Positions 55,585 through 63,880 of a stretch of DNA of 64,000 nucleotides are shown in pieces; within the stretch, counting starts at the first letter, position 1; the number at the start of each line of letters is the position of its first letter. Source of the stretch: Branchiibius sp. NY16-3462-2 (GTDB lineage Bacteria > Actinomycetota > Actinomycetes > Actinomycetales > Dermatophilaceae); NCBI RefSeq assembly GCF_001594145.1, contig NZ_LVCF01000035.1, positions 315,900 through 379,899 on the forward strand. The letters are read 5' to 3'. The notes under the pieces are model-generated. The model was not told where the DNA came from and did not search any database. It saw nothing but the letters and a program-made list of their open reading frames with translations. A program made the position numbers and the translations under genes.

Positions 55585-56091
55585 CTAGCCCGGTGGCTCG
55601 TGCGGAGCATCGGAGTCAGGACCCATTTCGAAGTCCTCGGCCGACACGTTGTCCAGGAATTCGCGGAATTTCTCCACCTGCTCGGCCTCTTCCTCCTCGT
55701 CCGCGATCTCCACGCCTACCTCGTCGAGGATCTGATCGGCAACGTAGATCGGGATGTTCGCGCGCAGGGCGATGGCGATGGCATCCGACGAACGCGACCC
55801 GATCCGGCGATCCTCATCGATCACTACATCGGCGAAGAACACGCCCTCTTCCATTTTGGTGATGACCACCGAAGACAGAGCGTGACCGAGGCCGTCAATC
55901 AGGTTGACGATCAGGTCGTGGGTCAGCGGCCGCGGCGGAACGACGCCCTGCTGGGCGTAGGCGATCGCCGTCGCCTCCGGCGCACCGATCCAGATCGGTA
56001 CATACCGCTGGCCGCCGCGCTCGCGCAACAGGATGATCGGCTTGTTGGTCGGCATCTCGACCCGCACACCCATGACCTCGACTTCGCGCAC
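55585..56091 (-). CDS. DUF151 bifunctional-nuclease family protein
   Basis: A 168-residue protein of the DUF151/BFN family: VEMPTNKPIILLRERGGQRYVPIWIG, EATAIAYAQQGV, DLIVNLIDGLGHALSSVVI, and RIGSRSSDAIAIALRANIPIYV. The C-terminal tail is acidic (ADEEEEAEQVEKFREFLD). Homologue Rv1829 of M. tuberculosis sits in the same order. Plant members have nuclease activity, but the bacterial role is unproven. It lies 20 bases after the FtsR-like gene and 126 bases before the ResR-like gene. Confidence 0.9.
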   Translation of the reverse strand: MREVEVMGVRVEMPTNKPIILLRERGGQRYVPIWIGAPEATAIAYAQQGVVPPRPLTHDLIVNLIDGLGHALSSVVITKMEEGVFFADVVIDEDRRIGSRSSDAIAIALRANIPIYVADQILDEVGVEIADEEEEAEQVEKFREFLDNVSAEDFEMGPDSDAPHEPPG

Positions 56092-56111
56092 GAGACCACG
56101 CTACCCCGCGG

Positions 56112-56783
56112 TCACGGTCGCGACAGCCGCGATCGGACCAGTGCCACGTGCAGGGCGAGGCACTCGCGCACCAAGTCGGCGGCCTCGACGTCAGTGGTCG
56201 CTGCCATCTGCCGGACCAGATCGACCTCGCGACCGGCGGCCAGGTGGAACAGCCGCAGGTGCCGGCCTTCGACCCCGTGGCTCATAAGCGTCGCAGCGGC
56301 CGCCGCGACCGACAGGTCACCCTCGTCGAAATAGCCGTCCTTGTCGGCACGCAACAGACCGAATGCCTCGAGGTCCGCCAGTGCGGCCCGGTCGAGGCCG
56401 GCGCCCTGTCGCAGTTCGCCCGCGGTCAGTCGGGCACCACGGCGTACCTGAAGCTCCAGGCCGCTCACGTCCGGATCGGGCTGCGGGGTCGGCGGGACCG
56501 GCAGCGGGACTTCCTGTGACGGGGCCAGGCCGCGCTCGTAGGCGTCCAGAGCCTCGGAGATCTTCTTCAGCGGCCAGAACCGGTCGCGCTGAGCGGTGAG
56601 AACGAATCTGAGCCGGTCCACGTCTGCGGCGCTGTACCGGCGGTAGCCGGAGGCGCTCCGGGTCGGACTGACCAACCCTTCGGCGTCGAGATAGCGCAGC
56701 TTGGAGATCGTGAGGTCCGGAAACTCCGGTTGCAACACTTGCAGGACCGCCCCGACGGTGCGGCCACGTTCGGCGATGGCCAC
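56112..56783 (-). CDS. MerR-family regulator, FtsR-like
   Basis: A 223-residue regulator. The HTH segment reads VGAVLQVLQPEFPDLTISKLRYLDAEGLVSP, the wing SGYRRYSAADVDRLRFVL, then a linker rich in Pro and a C-terminal helical domain. The order beside garA and DUF151 equals Rv1828, whose Corynebacterium homologue FtsR activates ftsZ. The GTG start at 56783 sits 12 bases after the garA stop. Direct DNA targets are not visible here. Confidence 0.85.
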   Translation of the reverse strand: MAIAERGRTVGAVLQVLQPEFPDLTISKLRYLDAEGLVSPTRSASGYRRYSAADVDRLRFVLTAQRDRFWPLKKISEALDAYERGLAPSQEVPLPVPPTPQPDPDVSGLELQVRRGARLTAGELRQGAGLDRAALADLEAFGLLRADKDGYFDEGDLSVAAAAATLMSHGVEGRHLRLFHLAAGREVDLVRQMAATTDVEAADLVRECLALHVALVRSRLSRP

Positions 56784-56795
56784 CTGCGCGGCGAT

Positions 56796-57254
56796 TCAGC
56801 TCGATGACGGCGCGTCGTAGAAGACCAGCCGGAACTTGCCGATCTGGACCTCGTCACCGGTGCGCAGCACCGTCGAGTCGATCAACGCGCCGTTGAGGTA
56901 GGTGCCGTTGAGTGAACCCACATCCTGTACGGCGAACCCCACGTCCGTGCGCCGGAAGACTGCGTGCCGGCGGGAGACGGTGACGTCGTCAAGGAAGATG
57001 TCGCTGCTGGGGTGCCGTCCGACACTGACCTCGTCGGCGTCGAGCAGGAAACGGGCACCGGTGTTCGGGCCGCGTTGTGCGATGAGCAATGCCGTCCCCG
57101 GGCGCAGCGCGTCGACTGTCGCACGGTCGGTCGCGGAAAGAGCAGTGGTACCAACAGTTTCCGGCGCCGGCTGGCCGCTGCCCGGCTCGAAGAACGCGGT
57201 GGCGTCGGCGGGCGGCTGCTCGGCGGACTCTGCGGCGTCGCCTTCACCCATCAT
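56796..57254 (-). CDS. garA: FHA-domain regulator GarA
   Basis: A 152-residue protein. The N-terminal tail holds the phospho-acceptor segment with Glu32-Thr33 and Thr36-Thr37 (PETVGTTAL). The FHA domain has VSVGRHPSSD (Arg80), VSRRHAVF (Ser94, His97) and GSLNGTYLNG (Asn117). GarA is switched by PknB/PknG-type kinases: unphosphorylated GarA inhibits 2-oxoglutarate dehydrogenase and activates glutamate synthase. The phospho-acceptor motif is shifted relative to the mycobacterial ETTS but present. It lies 15 bases after gcvH. Confidence 0.92.
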   Translation of the reverse strand: MMGEGDAAESAEQPPADATAFFEPGSGQPAPETVGTTALSATDRATVDALRPGTALLIAQRGPNTGARFLLDADEVSVGRHPSSDIFLDDVTVSRRHAVFRRTDVGFAVQDVGSLNGTYLNGALIDSTVLRTGDEVQIGKFRLVFYDAPSSS

Positions 57255-57269
57255 GCAGCTAACCCTAGA

Positions 57270-57659
57270 TCAGTCGAGTGAAGCGGTGTAGGCCGCCACG
57301 TCCTGCAGCTCGCCGAGGGAGGCGCCCTCGGCCAGACGCAGCTCGTACATCCACCCTTCGCCATAAGGGTCGCTGTTGACCAACTCGGGCGTCGCGTCCA
57401 GGGCCTCGTTCACGGTCACGACCTCGCCGGCCAACGGCGAGTAGAGGTCACTCACCGACTTGGTGGACTCGACCTCACCGACCGAGTCACCCGCGGCCAC
57501 CGTGTCACCGACCTCGGGCAGGCTCACGTAGACGACGTCACCCAACGCGTCCTGGGCGAAGGCGGTGATCCCGACCCGCACCACGCCGTCTGCACCTTCG
57601 CGCACCCATTCGTGGTCGGCGGTGTAGTGCAGGTCGTCGGGGTAGTCCAGGTCGCTCAT
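57270..57659 (-). CDS. gcvH: glycine cleavage system H protein
   Basis: A 129-residue lipoyl carrier. The lipoylated residue is Lys67 in GEVESTKSVSDLYSPL, the N-terminus is HYTADHEWVR, and the C-terminal segment is NSDPYGEGWMYELRL. It carries the aminomethyl group from GcvP to GcvT. The ATG overlaps the DUF881 stop by 4 bases, so translation is coupled to the membrane-protein genes upstream. Its link to garA is conserved in actinobacteria. Confidence 0.97.
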   Translation of the reverse strand: MSDLDYPDDLHYTADHEWVREGADGVVRVGITAFAQDALGDVVYVSLPEVGDTVAAGDSVGEVESTKSVSDLYSPLAGEVVTVNEALDATPELVNSDPYGEGWMYELRLAEGASLGELQDVAAYTASLD

Positions 57660-58567
57660 GAGCTCTCCTTGGCGGTGGCGGACGGTTCGGGTTGAGCGTA
57701 CTGAGGCGTCTGCGTGGGCTGCAACGCGGTCACCTTCACCTGCTGCGAACTGGTGACCGTGGCCGTAGCGCCCATCGACCGCAGGCTTTCGACCACTCCG
57801 CCGGGAATGGCCATGGCGGTGGACATCGTGTGTGGATCACCGATGGCGACAATGGTGTACGGCGGCCGGACCGGGTGGCCGCTCACAGTCAGTGCGGTGT
57901 CGGAACTACCGCCGAACCAAGTGCTGGCGATGACCCGCTGGTCGTTGATCTGGATCGCTTCCGCGCCGGCGTCGCGCAGTTCCTCGATGGTGTCCAGCAG
58001 GTTGGCCGCCTGCACACCCTTCTCGTTGTCCTGGATGGTGATGGTGATGCCGGGACCGGTCGCTGGCAGTGTGCCGTTGAGGACGCCCAGCATCTGCAGA
58101 CGCTCTTCGGCCGCCCGCAGAGCGGCGGCGTCGCCACTGGAGTTCTTCAGTTCATCGCGCGTCGTGGTCAGTCGGTCGGTTTCCTGTTCCAGACGCGACG
58201 CCTGACTGTTGACGCTGTCCAGCAACGCAACGAGCTCGTCCTGCCGGAGGTCCTCAAGACCGCTGGCGTCGGTCTGCTGGATCTGCGTGGTGATACCGAA
58301 ACCGAGCAGGAGCGCAAGGAGCGCTGCGAACAGGTTGGCTTTGGTGGCCCGGGGCCGTCCCATCTTCGCCAGAGTGCGCCAGGCCGACCGGGAGGTTTCG
58401 GGCGTGCTCTGGGGTGATGGTGCAGGGTCCTCCTGCGCGGCCGGTACCACCACCATGGGCTCGCCCAGACTCGTCTGATCGGCGGTTGCCCTGCGCGCCG
58501 GTCGTTTGCGGTGCAAGCCGTGGCGATGCCCCTGGTCGGGGCTGTGCTGGGGGTCGTCGCTGGTCAT
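57656..58567 (-). CDS. DUF881 membrane-anchored protein (second copy)
   Basis: A 303-residue protein with a 75-residue basic and Pro-rich cytoplasmic lead, one membrane segment (ANLFAALLALLLGFGITTQI), a coiled-coil region (LVALLDSVNSQASRLEQETDRLTTTRDEL-type heptads) and the DUF881 domain (LPATGPGITITIQD, IQINDQRVIASTWFG, PPYTIVAIGD). DUF881 is thought to work in cell envelope biology in Gram-positives with Sbp. It is separated from the sbp gene by 3 bases and overlaps gcvH by 4. Confidence 0.9.
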   Translation of the reverse strand: MTSDDPQHSPDQGHRHGLHRKRPARRATADQTSLGEPMVVVPAAQEDPAPSPQSTPETSRSAWRTLAKMGRPRATKANLFAALLALLLGFGITTQIQQTDASGLEDLRQDELVALLDSVNSQASRLEQETDRLTTTRDELKNSSGDAAALRAAEERLQMLGVLNGTLPATGPGITITIQDNEKGVQAANLLDTIEELRDAGAEAIQINDQRVIASTWFGGSSDTALTVSGHPVRPPYTIVAIGDPHTMSTAMAIPGGVVESLRSMGATATVTSSQQVKVTALQPTQTPQYAQPEPSATAKESS

Positions 58568-58570
58568 GGT

Positions 58571-58903
58571 TCAGGCGTGGAAGATGTGCCGGCGGATAGC
58601 GGCCAGGTTGCTGAAGATACGCAGGCCCAGCACGACCACCACGGCGGTCGACAACTGGGAACCGACGCCGAGTTGGTCACCGAGGAAGACGATGAGCGCC
58701 GCGACGATCACGTTGGACAGGAACGAGATGACGAAGACCTTGTCGTTGAAGATCCCGTCCAGGACGGCCCGCACGGCACCGAAGACGGCATCCAACGCTG
58801 CGATGACGGCGACCGGCAGATAGGGCTGCAGCCACAACGGGACGTCCGGGTGCAGGACGACTCCCACGACCAGACCGATCAGGAGCCCGATGGCGGGGAT
58901 CAC
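58571..58903 (-). CDS. sbp: small basic family protein (DUF1290)
   Basis: A 110-residue membrane protein with three hydrophobic stretches: IPAIGLLIGLVVGVVLHPDVP, YLPVAVIAALDAVFGAVRAVLDGIF and FLSNVIVAALIVFLGDQLGVG. These match DUF1290 (Sbp), encoded between the two DUF881 genes in actinobacteria and near ftsA in Bacillus. Role unknown. It overlaps the preceding DUF881 gene by 4 bases. Confidence 0.92.
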   Translation of the reverse strand: MIPAIGLLIGLVVGVVLHPDVPLWLQPYLPVAVIAALDAVFGAVRAVLDGIFNDKVFVISFLSNVIVAALIVFLGDQLGVGSQLSTAVVVVLGLRIFSNLAAIRRHIFHA

Positions 58904-59763
58904 TGGTTCTTCTCCTCTGGGACGGTGGCGTGGGACAGCACCGGGGCGGGCGCAGCGGGCAACGACTGCTTACCGGTCCGCCACGACGCACGCAGGCCGA
59001 ACGACTGGGTCAGGTTATCCAGATAGGCACCAGAAGCCGACTTCTGAAACGCCGAGCGCATGGAGGAGGGGCCGATGGCCACGATGTCGTACGGCGGTTG
59101 GAGCGGCCGGAAGTTCACCAGGATCGCCTGCCCCGCGAACCGGATCGCGCTCAGCGAGGTCAGTCGCTGACCGTTGATCGCGATTGCTTCGGCACCGCCC
59201 TGCCACAACCCGTTGACCAGGATCTGCATATCGGCGGAGGTCAGCCGACCGTTCGAATCGTCCAGATCCCGTGGATCGTCCCCGCTGCCGGCGGCGCTGT
59301 CCTCGGCGTCATTGACCTCCAGGACCAATCCCTCACCGGTGACCGGCAGCGTGCCCGAGGTCACCTCTGCCTGGGCCAGCCGTTTGGCCAGCGCGTCCTG
59401 GTCCTCCCGTTGGAGCGCCTGGTTCTGCAGGGTGCTGATCTCCACTTGGGTGCGCTGGATAGTGGTGTTGGCCTTGTCGATGCGGCTCTGCGCTGAATCG
59501 ATCCGCTGGATCAGTGCATCCTTCTGCGCCTGGACCTCGGTGCGCGGCACCCGCAGGGCCAGAGCCGCGACGGCGATGGCGAATCCGACCAGCACACAGG
59601 CGATGATCACCCCTGGCGAGCGCAGGGAGGTCTGTTGGGGCAACCCGGCAGCCCGGCGCTGCTCGGCGACCTGCTCGTAGGCGGGATCCAGTGGATGCTC
59701 AGTGATCTCGCGGATCAGCGACATCGAGGCGGCAGGGTCGCGGGGTTTGGTCGGTGTGCTCAT
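58900..59763 (-). CDS. DUF881 membrane-anchored protein (first copy)
   Basis: A 287-residue protein: basic cytoplasmic lead, one membrane segment (VIIACVLVGFAIAVAALALRV), coiled coil (DALIQRIDSAQSRIDKAN, RTQVEISTLQNQAL) and DUF881 domain (LPVTGEGLVLEVND, AEAIAINGQRLTSLSAIRFAG, PPYDIVAIGPSSMR). It differs from the second copy by an acidic Ser-rich insert (DAEDSAAGSGDDPRDLDDSN). Its ATG overlaps the pgsA2 stop by 4 bases. Confidence 0.9.
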   Translation of the reverse strand: MSTPTKPRDPAASMSLIREITEHPLDPAYEQVAEQRRAAGLPQQTSLRSPGVIIACVLVGFAIAVAALALRVPRTEVQAQKDALIQRIDSAQSRIDKANTTIQRTQVEISTLQNQALQREDQDALAKRLAQAEVTSGTLPVTGEGLVLEVNDAEDSAAGSGDDPRDLDDSNGRLTSADMQILVNGLWQGGAEAIAINGQRLTSLSAIRFAGQAILVNFRPLQPPYDIVAIGPSSMRSAFQKSASGAYLDNLTQSFGLRASWRTGKQSLPAAPAPVLSHATVPEEKNQ

Positions 59764-60332
59764 GATGCTGCGGCAATCATCCGGCGGATCTGGATGGCAT
59801 AGAGGAACCCGGCGAACCAGTACAGCGCGGTCCCCCACCATACGAACGCCCAGCCGATCCAGTTGGCGGGGGTGGCGAACGGCAGGTCGGTGGCCCCGAG
59901 CAGGACCAGCGGGAAGCCGACCACCAGGCACAGCGTGGCCGCCTTGCCGGAGAAGTGCACGGCCGGGATCGGCAACTTGTGAGCGCGCAGCGACGGACCG
60001 AAGCTGAACACGAACACTTCCCGGGCCAGCAACAGAACGACCAGCCACCACGGGATGATCGATCGGATCGCGAGACCGACGATGGTGGCGATGATGTAGA
60101 GCCGGTCGGCCAGCGGGTCGAGCAACTGGCCAACCCGGGAGGTCAGGTTGTAGGTGCGGGCGATCTTGCCGTCCGCCCAGTCGGTGAAGCTGGAGACCAC
60201 CAACACCCAGAACGCCCACACGTCGTGGTGCGACAACAGCAACCACAGGTAGAGCGGGATGCCCAGGAGGCGTAGCAGGGACAGCGCATTGGGCACCGTC
60301 CACACCCGCCAGGGGACCTCCTGCTCGACCAC
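59760..60332 (-). CDS. CDP-alcohol phosphatidyltransferase (PgsA2-like)
   Basis: A 190-residue membrane enzyme. The CDP-alcohol motif runs DGKIAR...G...D...D, starting with DWADGKIAR (Asp54 region) and ending LLDPLADRLY. Several membrane helices follow. In the M. tuberculosis order this position is PgsA2 (Rv1822), a cardiolipin or phosphatidylglycerophosphate synthase-type enzyme. The GTG at 60332 is preferred: the longer frame to 60440 would run into the metallo-hydrolase gene, and 60332 leaves a 25-base gap. The true start is uncertain. Confidence 0.85.
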   Translation of the reverse strand: MVEQEVPWRVWTVPNALSLLRLLGIPLYLWLLLSHHDVWAFWVLVVSSFTDWADGKIARTYNLTSRVGQLLDPLADRLYIIATIVGLAIRSIIPWWLVVLLLAREVFVFSFGPSLRAHKLPIPAVHFSGKAATLCLVVGFPLVLLGATDLPFATPANWIGWAFVWWGTALYWFAGFLYAIQIRRMIAAAS

Positions 60333-60357
60333 GCCCCGAATGGTATGCGAACTCGGT

Positions 60358-60987
60358 TCAGTGACCGCGGTCCAGCCACTCCTGCCGGTGCGGCGCCTCG
60401 GCCCCGATCGTGGTGTCGTCACCGTGTCCGGTGTGGACAACGGTCTCCGGCGGGAGGGTCAGCAGGACATCGGTGATGGACTCGACGATCGTCGGGAAGT
60501 CGCTGTACGACCGCCCTGTCGCACCCGGTCCACCCTGGAAGAGCGTGTCGCCGGTGAACACCGCGCCCAGGTCGGGCGCCACGAAAACCATTGCGCCCGG
60601 GGCGTGTCCGGGCGTATGCCGGGCGATCAACGTCGTACCAGCCACCTCGAAGGCCTGCCCGTCGGTCAGCGGCTCGGGCAGTGGCCGGCCGGGATGGGCC
60701 AGGTCCCACAGCGGCTCGTCGGCCGGGTTGAGGTACACCGGCGCGCCGGTCGCCTCCGCCAGCGCCGGAGCGGCGTCGACGTGGTCGTCGTGCGCGTGGG
60801 TCAGCAGGATCGCAACGACCCGGCGATCACCCACTGCCGCCGTGATCGCCGCAGCGTCGTGGGCGGCGTCAATCACGATGACCTCGTGGTCGTCGCCGAC
60901 CAGCCACACGTTGTTGTCGACCTCCCAGGTGCCGCCGTCGAGGCTGAACGTGCCTGACGTCACGACCTTCTCGACATCGACCCCCAT
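60358..60987 (-). CDS. MBL-fold metallo-hydrolase partner of MscR
   Basis: A 209-residue metallo-beta-lactamase-fold enzyme: THAHDDHVDAAP, HTPGHAPGAMVF, GDTLFQGGPGATGRS and HTGHGDDT form the binuclear metal site. It overlaps mscR by one base (TAATG), an arrangement seen in M. tuberculosis (Rv2259-Rv2260). Context suggests a thioesterase releasing formate from S-formylmycothiol, in parallel with glyoxalase II; this is inference. Confidence 0.88.
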   Translation of the reverse strand: MGVDVEKVVTSGTFSLDGGTWEVDNNVWLVGDDHEVIVIDAAHDAAAITAAVGDRRVVAILLTHAHDDHVDAAPALAEATGAPVYLNPADEPLWDLAHPGRPLPEPLTDGQAFEVAGTTLIARHTPGHAPGAMVFVAPDLGAVFTGDTLFQGGPGATGRSYSDFPTIVESITDVLLTLPPETVVHTGHGDDTTIGAEAPHRQEWLDRGH

Positions 60988-62075
60988 TAGAAAACCACCA
61001 CCGAACGCAGCACCTCACCGCGATGCATCTTGGCGAATGCCTCCTCGACGTCGCCGAGACCGATCGTCTCGCTGACGAACTTGTCCAGCGGCAACCGGCC
61101 CTGCAGGAACAGGTCGGTATACGTCGGGAAGTCCCGCTCGGGCAGGCAATCGCCGTACCAGGACGATTTCAGCGCGCCGCCACGGCCGAAGAACTCGATG
61201 AGTGGGAGGTCGGGGACCTTGAGGTCAGGAGTGGGTACGCCGACCAGCACCACCGTGCCCGCCAGATCCCTGGCGAGAAACGCCTGTTCGTAGGTCTCCG
61301 GACGGCCGACCGCATCGATGACCACGTCGGCGCCGAAGCCGTCGGTGAGTTCCTTGATCCGCTCCACCGCGTCGACGGACTTGCTGTTGACCAGATCGGT
61401 GGCACCGAAGTCCTTGGCCCACTGCAGTTTCCGGTCGTCGACGTCGACGGCGATCACCGTGGTCGCTCCTGCGAGGACGGCTCCGGCGACGGCGGCGTTC
61501 CCCACACCGCCGCAGCCGATGACGGCCACCGAATCACCCCGGGTCACCCCACCGGTGTTGATCGCCGCTCCGAGTCCGGCCATGACGCCGCAACCGAGCA
61601 GCCCCGCCACCTGCGGTGGTGCGGCCGGGTTGACCTTCGTGCACTGACCGGCCGCGACCAGGGTCTTCTCGACGAAGGCACCGATGCCCAGGGCGGGGCT
61701 GAGTTCGGTGCCATCCTCGAGCGTCATCTTCTGGGTCGCGTTGTGGGTGGCGAAGCAGTACCAAGGCTTGCCCTTCTTGCAGGCGCGGCATTCACCGCAC
61801 ACGGCGCGCCAGTTGAGGACGACGTAGTCGCCGGGAGCCACGTGGGTCACGCCCTCCCCCACCGCCTCGACGACCCCGGCCGCCTCGTGGCCGAGCAGGA
61901 ACGGGTAGTCGTCGTTGATCCCGCCCTCGCGATAGTGCAGATCGGTGTGGCACACCCCACACGCCTGGACGGCAACGACCACCTCTCCCGGCCCTGGGTC
62001 GGGAATGACGATGGTGGTCACTTCAACCGGTGCGCCCTTGGTGCGGGCGATGACTCCGGTGACCTTCTGCGGCAT
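60987..62075 (-). CDS. mscR: S-(hydroxymethyl)mycothiol dehydrogenase / S-nitrosomycothiol reductase
   Basis: A 362-residue class III-like zinc alcohol dehydrogenase. Catalytic zinc lies at QACGVCHTDLHY and GHEAAGVV; the structural zinc is in GECRACKKGKPWYC, where spacing differs slightly from glutathione-dependent enzymes. The Rossmann motif is IGCGGVGNAAVAG. It oxidises the formaldehyde-mycothiol adduct and reduces nitrosomycothiol. The ATG at 62075 has AGGAG six bases upstream. It is coupled to the MBL gene. Confidence 0.93.
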   Translation of the reverse strand: MPQKVTGVIARTKGAPVEVTTIVIPDPGPGEVVVAVQACGVCHTDLHYREGGINDDYPFLLGHEAAGVVEAVGEGVTHVAPGDYVVLNWRAVCGECRACKKGKPWYCFATHNATQKMTLEDGTELSPALGIGAFVEKTLVAAGQCTKVNPAAPPQVAGLLGCGVMAGLGAAINTGGVTRGDSVAVIGCGGVGNAAVAGAVLAGATTVIAVDVDDRKLQWAKDFGATDLVNSKSVDAVERIKELTDGFGADVVIDAVGRPETYEQAFLARDLAGTVVLVGVPTPDLKVPDLPLIEFFGRGGALKSSWYGDCLPERDFPTYTDLFLQGRLPLDKFVSETIGLGDVEEAFAKMHRGEVLRSVVVF

Positions 62076-62123
62076 GGCTGGCTCCTGATCCGTGCGGGAT
62101 GGTTGGGTCACTGTAAAAGACGG

Positions 62124-62666
62124 TCAGCCCAGCGCCTCGGCGTACGCCAATGCCTGGCGCAACAGGTGTGCGCGGCCGCCGTCCAACTCGGCGGCGATGC
62201 TGGCGTCGACCGCTTCTTGCGGCGTCAGCCAGGTCAGCTCGAGGGCGTCCTGACGCGGGTCGCATTCCCCGACCACGGGCACCACGTAGGTCAGGGCCAC
62301 TGCGTGCTGGCGCGGATCGTGCAGTGGTGAGACCCCTGGTACGGGAAGGTATTCAGCCACCGAGAAAGGCACCGTGCTCACCGGTAGACGCGGGAAGGCG
62401 GCCGGTCCGAGGTCCTTCTCCAGGTTGCGCATGAGCGCCTCCCGCACCGACTCGCCGTAGAAGACACGTCCCGACACGAAGCTGCGCGACATCTCCCCCG
62501 TGGCCGATCCCCGAAGCAGCAGCCCGACGTGCTCGATGCGACCGGTGTCGTCGAGGCGGACCGGGATGGCCTCGACGTACAGCATGGGCACTCGCGCACG
62601 GGTCTCTTGCAACGCAAGCTCGGACAGCCAGCCCGGGTTCGGATCAGGGGTGCGCAGGGTCGCCAT
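62124..62666 (-). CDS. NUDIX-like DUF4916 family protein
   Basis: A 180-residue protein: VPMLYVEAIPVRLDDTGRIEHVGLLLRG, then RVFYGESVREALMRNLEKDLGP in the place of the Nudix helix, and FSVAEYLPVPGVSPLHDPRQHAVALTYVVPV. The catalytic REUXEEXGU motif is degraded (RNLEKDLGP), so pyrophosphatase activity is doubtful. It starts 13 bases after trpS and is probably co-transcribed with it. Function unknown. Confidence 0.8.
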   Translation of the reverse strand: MATLRTPDPNPGWLSELALQETRARVPMLYVEAIPVRLDDTGRIEHVGLLLRGSATGEMSRSFVSGRVFYGESVREALMRNLEKDLGPAAFPRLPVSTVPFSVAEYLPVPGVSPLHDPRQHAVALTYVVPVVGECDPRQDALELTWLTPQEAVDASIAAELDGGRAHLLRQALAYAEALG

Positions 62667-62679
62667 AGGCCCATTGTGC

Positions 62680-63717
62680 TCAGTACGTCATTCCCATCGC
62701 CGCGCGCACCCGCCCGAGCGTCCGATCAGCGATCTCGTTCGCGGTCCGGTTTCCCTCGCGCAGCACCTCCTCGACCAGGCCAGGATCGCGTGCGAACTCC
62801 GCGCGCCGTGCGCGGTGGCCGGCCAGATAGTCGTTGACTGCGGTGGTGACCAGCGCCTTGAGTTCCGCTGCGCCACTGACTGTCCCGGCGATCTGGTCGG
62901 GGGCCTCACCCAGCACGAGCGCCGCCGTGCTGAGCAATCCCGAGACTCCGGGGCGGTTGGCCGGGTCGAAGCTGATGACCCGCTCACTGTCGGTCGGCGT
63001 ACGCCGGATGAGGGCGGCGGTCTCGTCGGCCGTCATCGAGAGATTGATGGCGTTGCCGAAGCTCTTGGACATCTTGCGCCCGTCGAGACCCGGGATGTCG
63101 GGTGTCTGCGTGAGCAGCGCCTCCGGGACCCGGAACGTCGCCCCGTAGCGCTCGTTGAACCGGCGAGCGATGGTCCGGGTCATCTCGACATGCGGCAGGT
63201 TGTCCTTGCCGACCGGCACCAGGTCCGCGTCGCAGAACAGAATGTCGGCCGCCTGGTGCACCGGATACGTCAGCAGCAGACCGGAGAGCGCCCGCCCCGA
63301 CGCGGCCAGTTCGGCCTTCACCGTCGGGTTGCGGTGCAGTTCGGCCTCGGTGACCAGGGAGAGGAACGGCAGCAACAGTTGGTTCAGCGCAGGCACCGCC
63401 GAGTGGGTGAAGATCACCGACCGGTCGGGGTCGATGCCGGCTGCCAGGTAGTCGAGTACGGCGGACCGCACGTAGTCAGCGATCCGTCCGGTGGTCTCCC
63501 GATCGGTGATCACCTGGTAGTCCGCGATTACTACGAAGGTCTCGATTCCACTGTCCTGCAGCAGAACCCGGTTCTGGATACTGGCCAACAGGTGGGCCAG
63601 GTGTAGTGGTCCGGTGGGTCGGTCCCCCGACAACACGCGGTGACCATCGGGGTGCGCACGTAACTGCTCCAGGGACGGCATGCGTTCGAGCGTGGCTTGG
63701 AAAGAGGTGGTGCTCAT
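62680..63717 (-). CDS. trpS: tryptophan--tRNA ligase
   Basis: A 345-residue class I aminoacyl-tRNA synthetase. The HIGH-like motif is TGPLHLAHL and the KMSKS motif starts at Lys215 (GRKMSKSFGNAI). GDRPTG and VGKDNLPHVEMTR are TrpRS features. It charges tRNA-Trp. AGGAG lies eight bases before the ATG. The 5' leader carries a Trp-Trp peptide and attenuator hairpins, so expression should rise when charged tRNA-Trp is low. Confidence 0.97.
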   Translation of the reverse strand: MSTTSFQATLERMPSLEQLRAHPDGHRVLSGDRPTGPLHLAHLLASIQNRVLLQDSGIETFVVIADYQVITDRETTGRIADYVRSAVLDYLAAGIDPDRSVIFTHSAVPALNQLLLPFLSLVTEAELHRNPTVKAELAASGRALSGLLLTYPVHQAADILFCDADLVPVGKDNLPHVEMTRTIARRFNERYGATFRVPEALLTQTPDIPGLDGRKMSKSFGNAINLSMTADETAALIRRTPTDSERVISFDPANRPGVSGLLSTAALVLGEAPDQIAGTVSGAAELKALVTTAVNDYLAGHRARRAEFARDPGLVEEVLREGNRTANEIADRTLGRVRAAMGMTY

Positions 63718-63759
63718 GGGTTTCTCCTGCGGGATCGTGGGCCGCCGGCAGGCAAACGA

Positions 63760-63828
63760 AAAGGGCTGCCGTGGCAGCCCTTTGGTTGGTTGACGAACAT
63801 CCGTCGATGGGCCGCTATCGCAGCAGCC
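63760..63828 (-). promoter_or_regulatory. ribosome-mediated transcription attenuator of trpS
   Basis: Four segments on the minus strand fit the classical scheme. Segment 1 GGCTGCT (63828-63822, over the second Trp codon and next two codons) pairs with segment 2 AGCGGCC (63816-63810). Segment 2 GCGGCCC (63815-63809) pairs with segment 3 GGGCTGC (63780-63774). Segment 3 as AAAGGGCTGC (63783-63774) pairs with segment 4 GCAGCCCTTT (63769-63760), loop CACG, forming a 10-bp terminator followed by T. Stalling at the Trp codons would mask segment 1, favour 2:3 and prevent termination. Confidence 0.82.
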
Positions 63829-63856
63829 ACCAGTTCATGCTCGGGATCAGACGCAT
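63815..63856 (-). CDS. trpS leader peptide (MRLIPSMNWWLLR)
   Basis: A 13-codon frame with two adjacent Trp codons (63832-63827) and a TAG stop inside the attenuator. TATCAT (63863-63868) ends six bases before the ATG, so the leader is probably translated from a leaderless mRNA. Its only function is to sense charged tRNA-Trp. Confidence 0.82.
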   Translation of the reverse strand: MRLIPSMNWWLLR

Positions 63857-63880
63857 ACCAGGATGATAGGGCAGGCAGTT

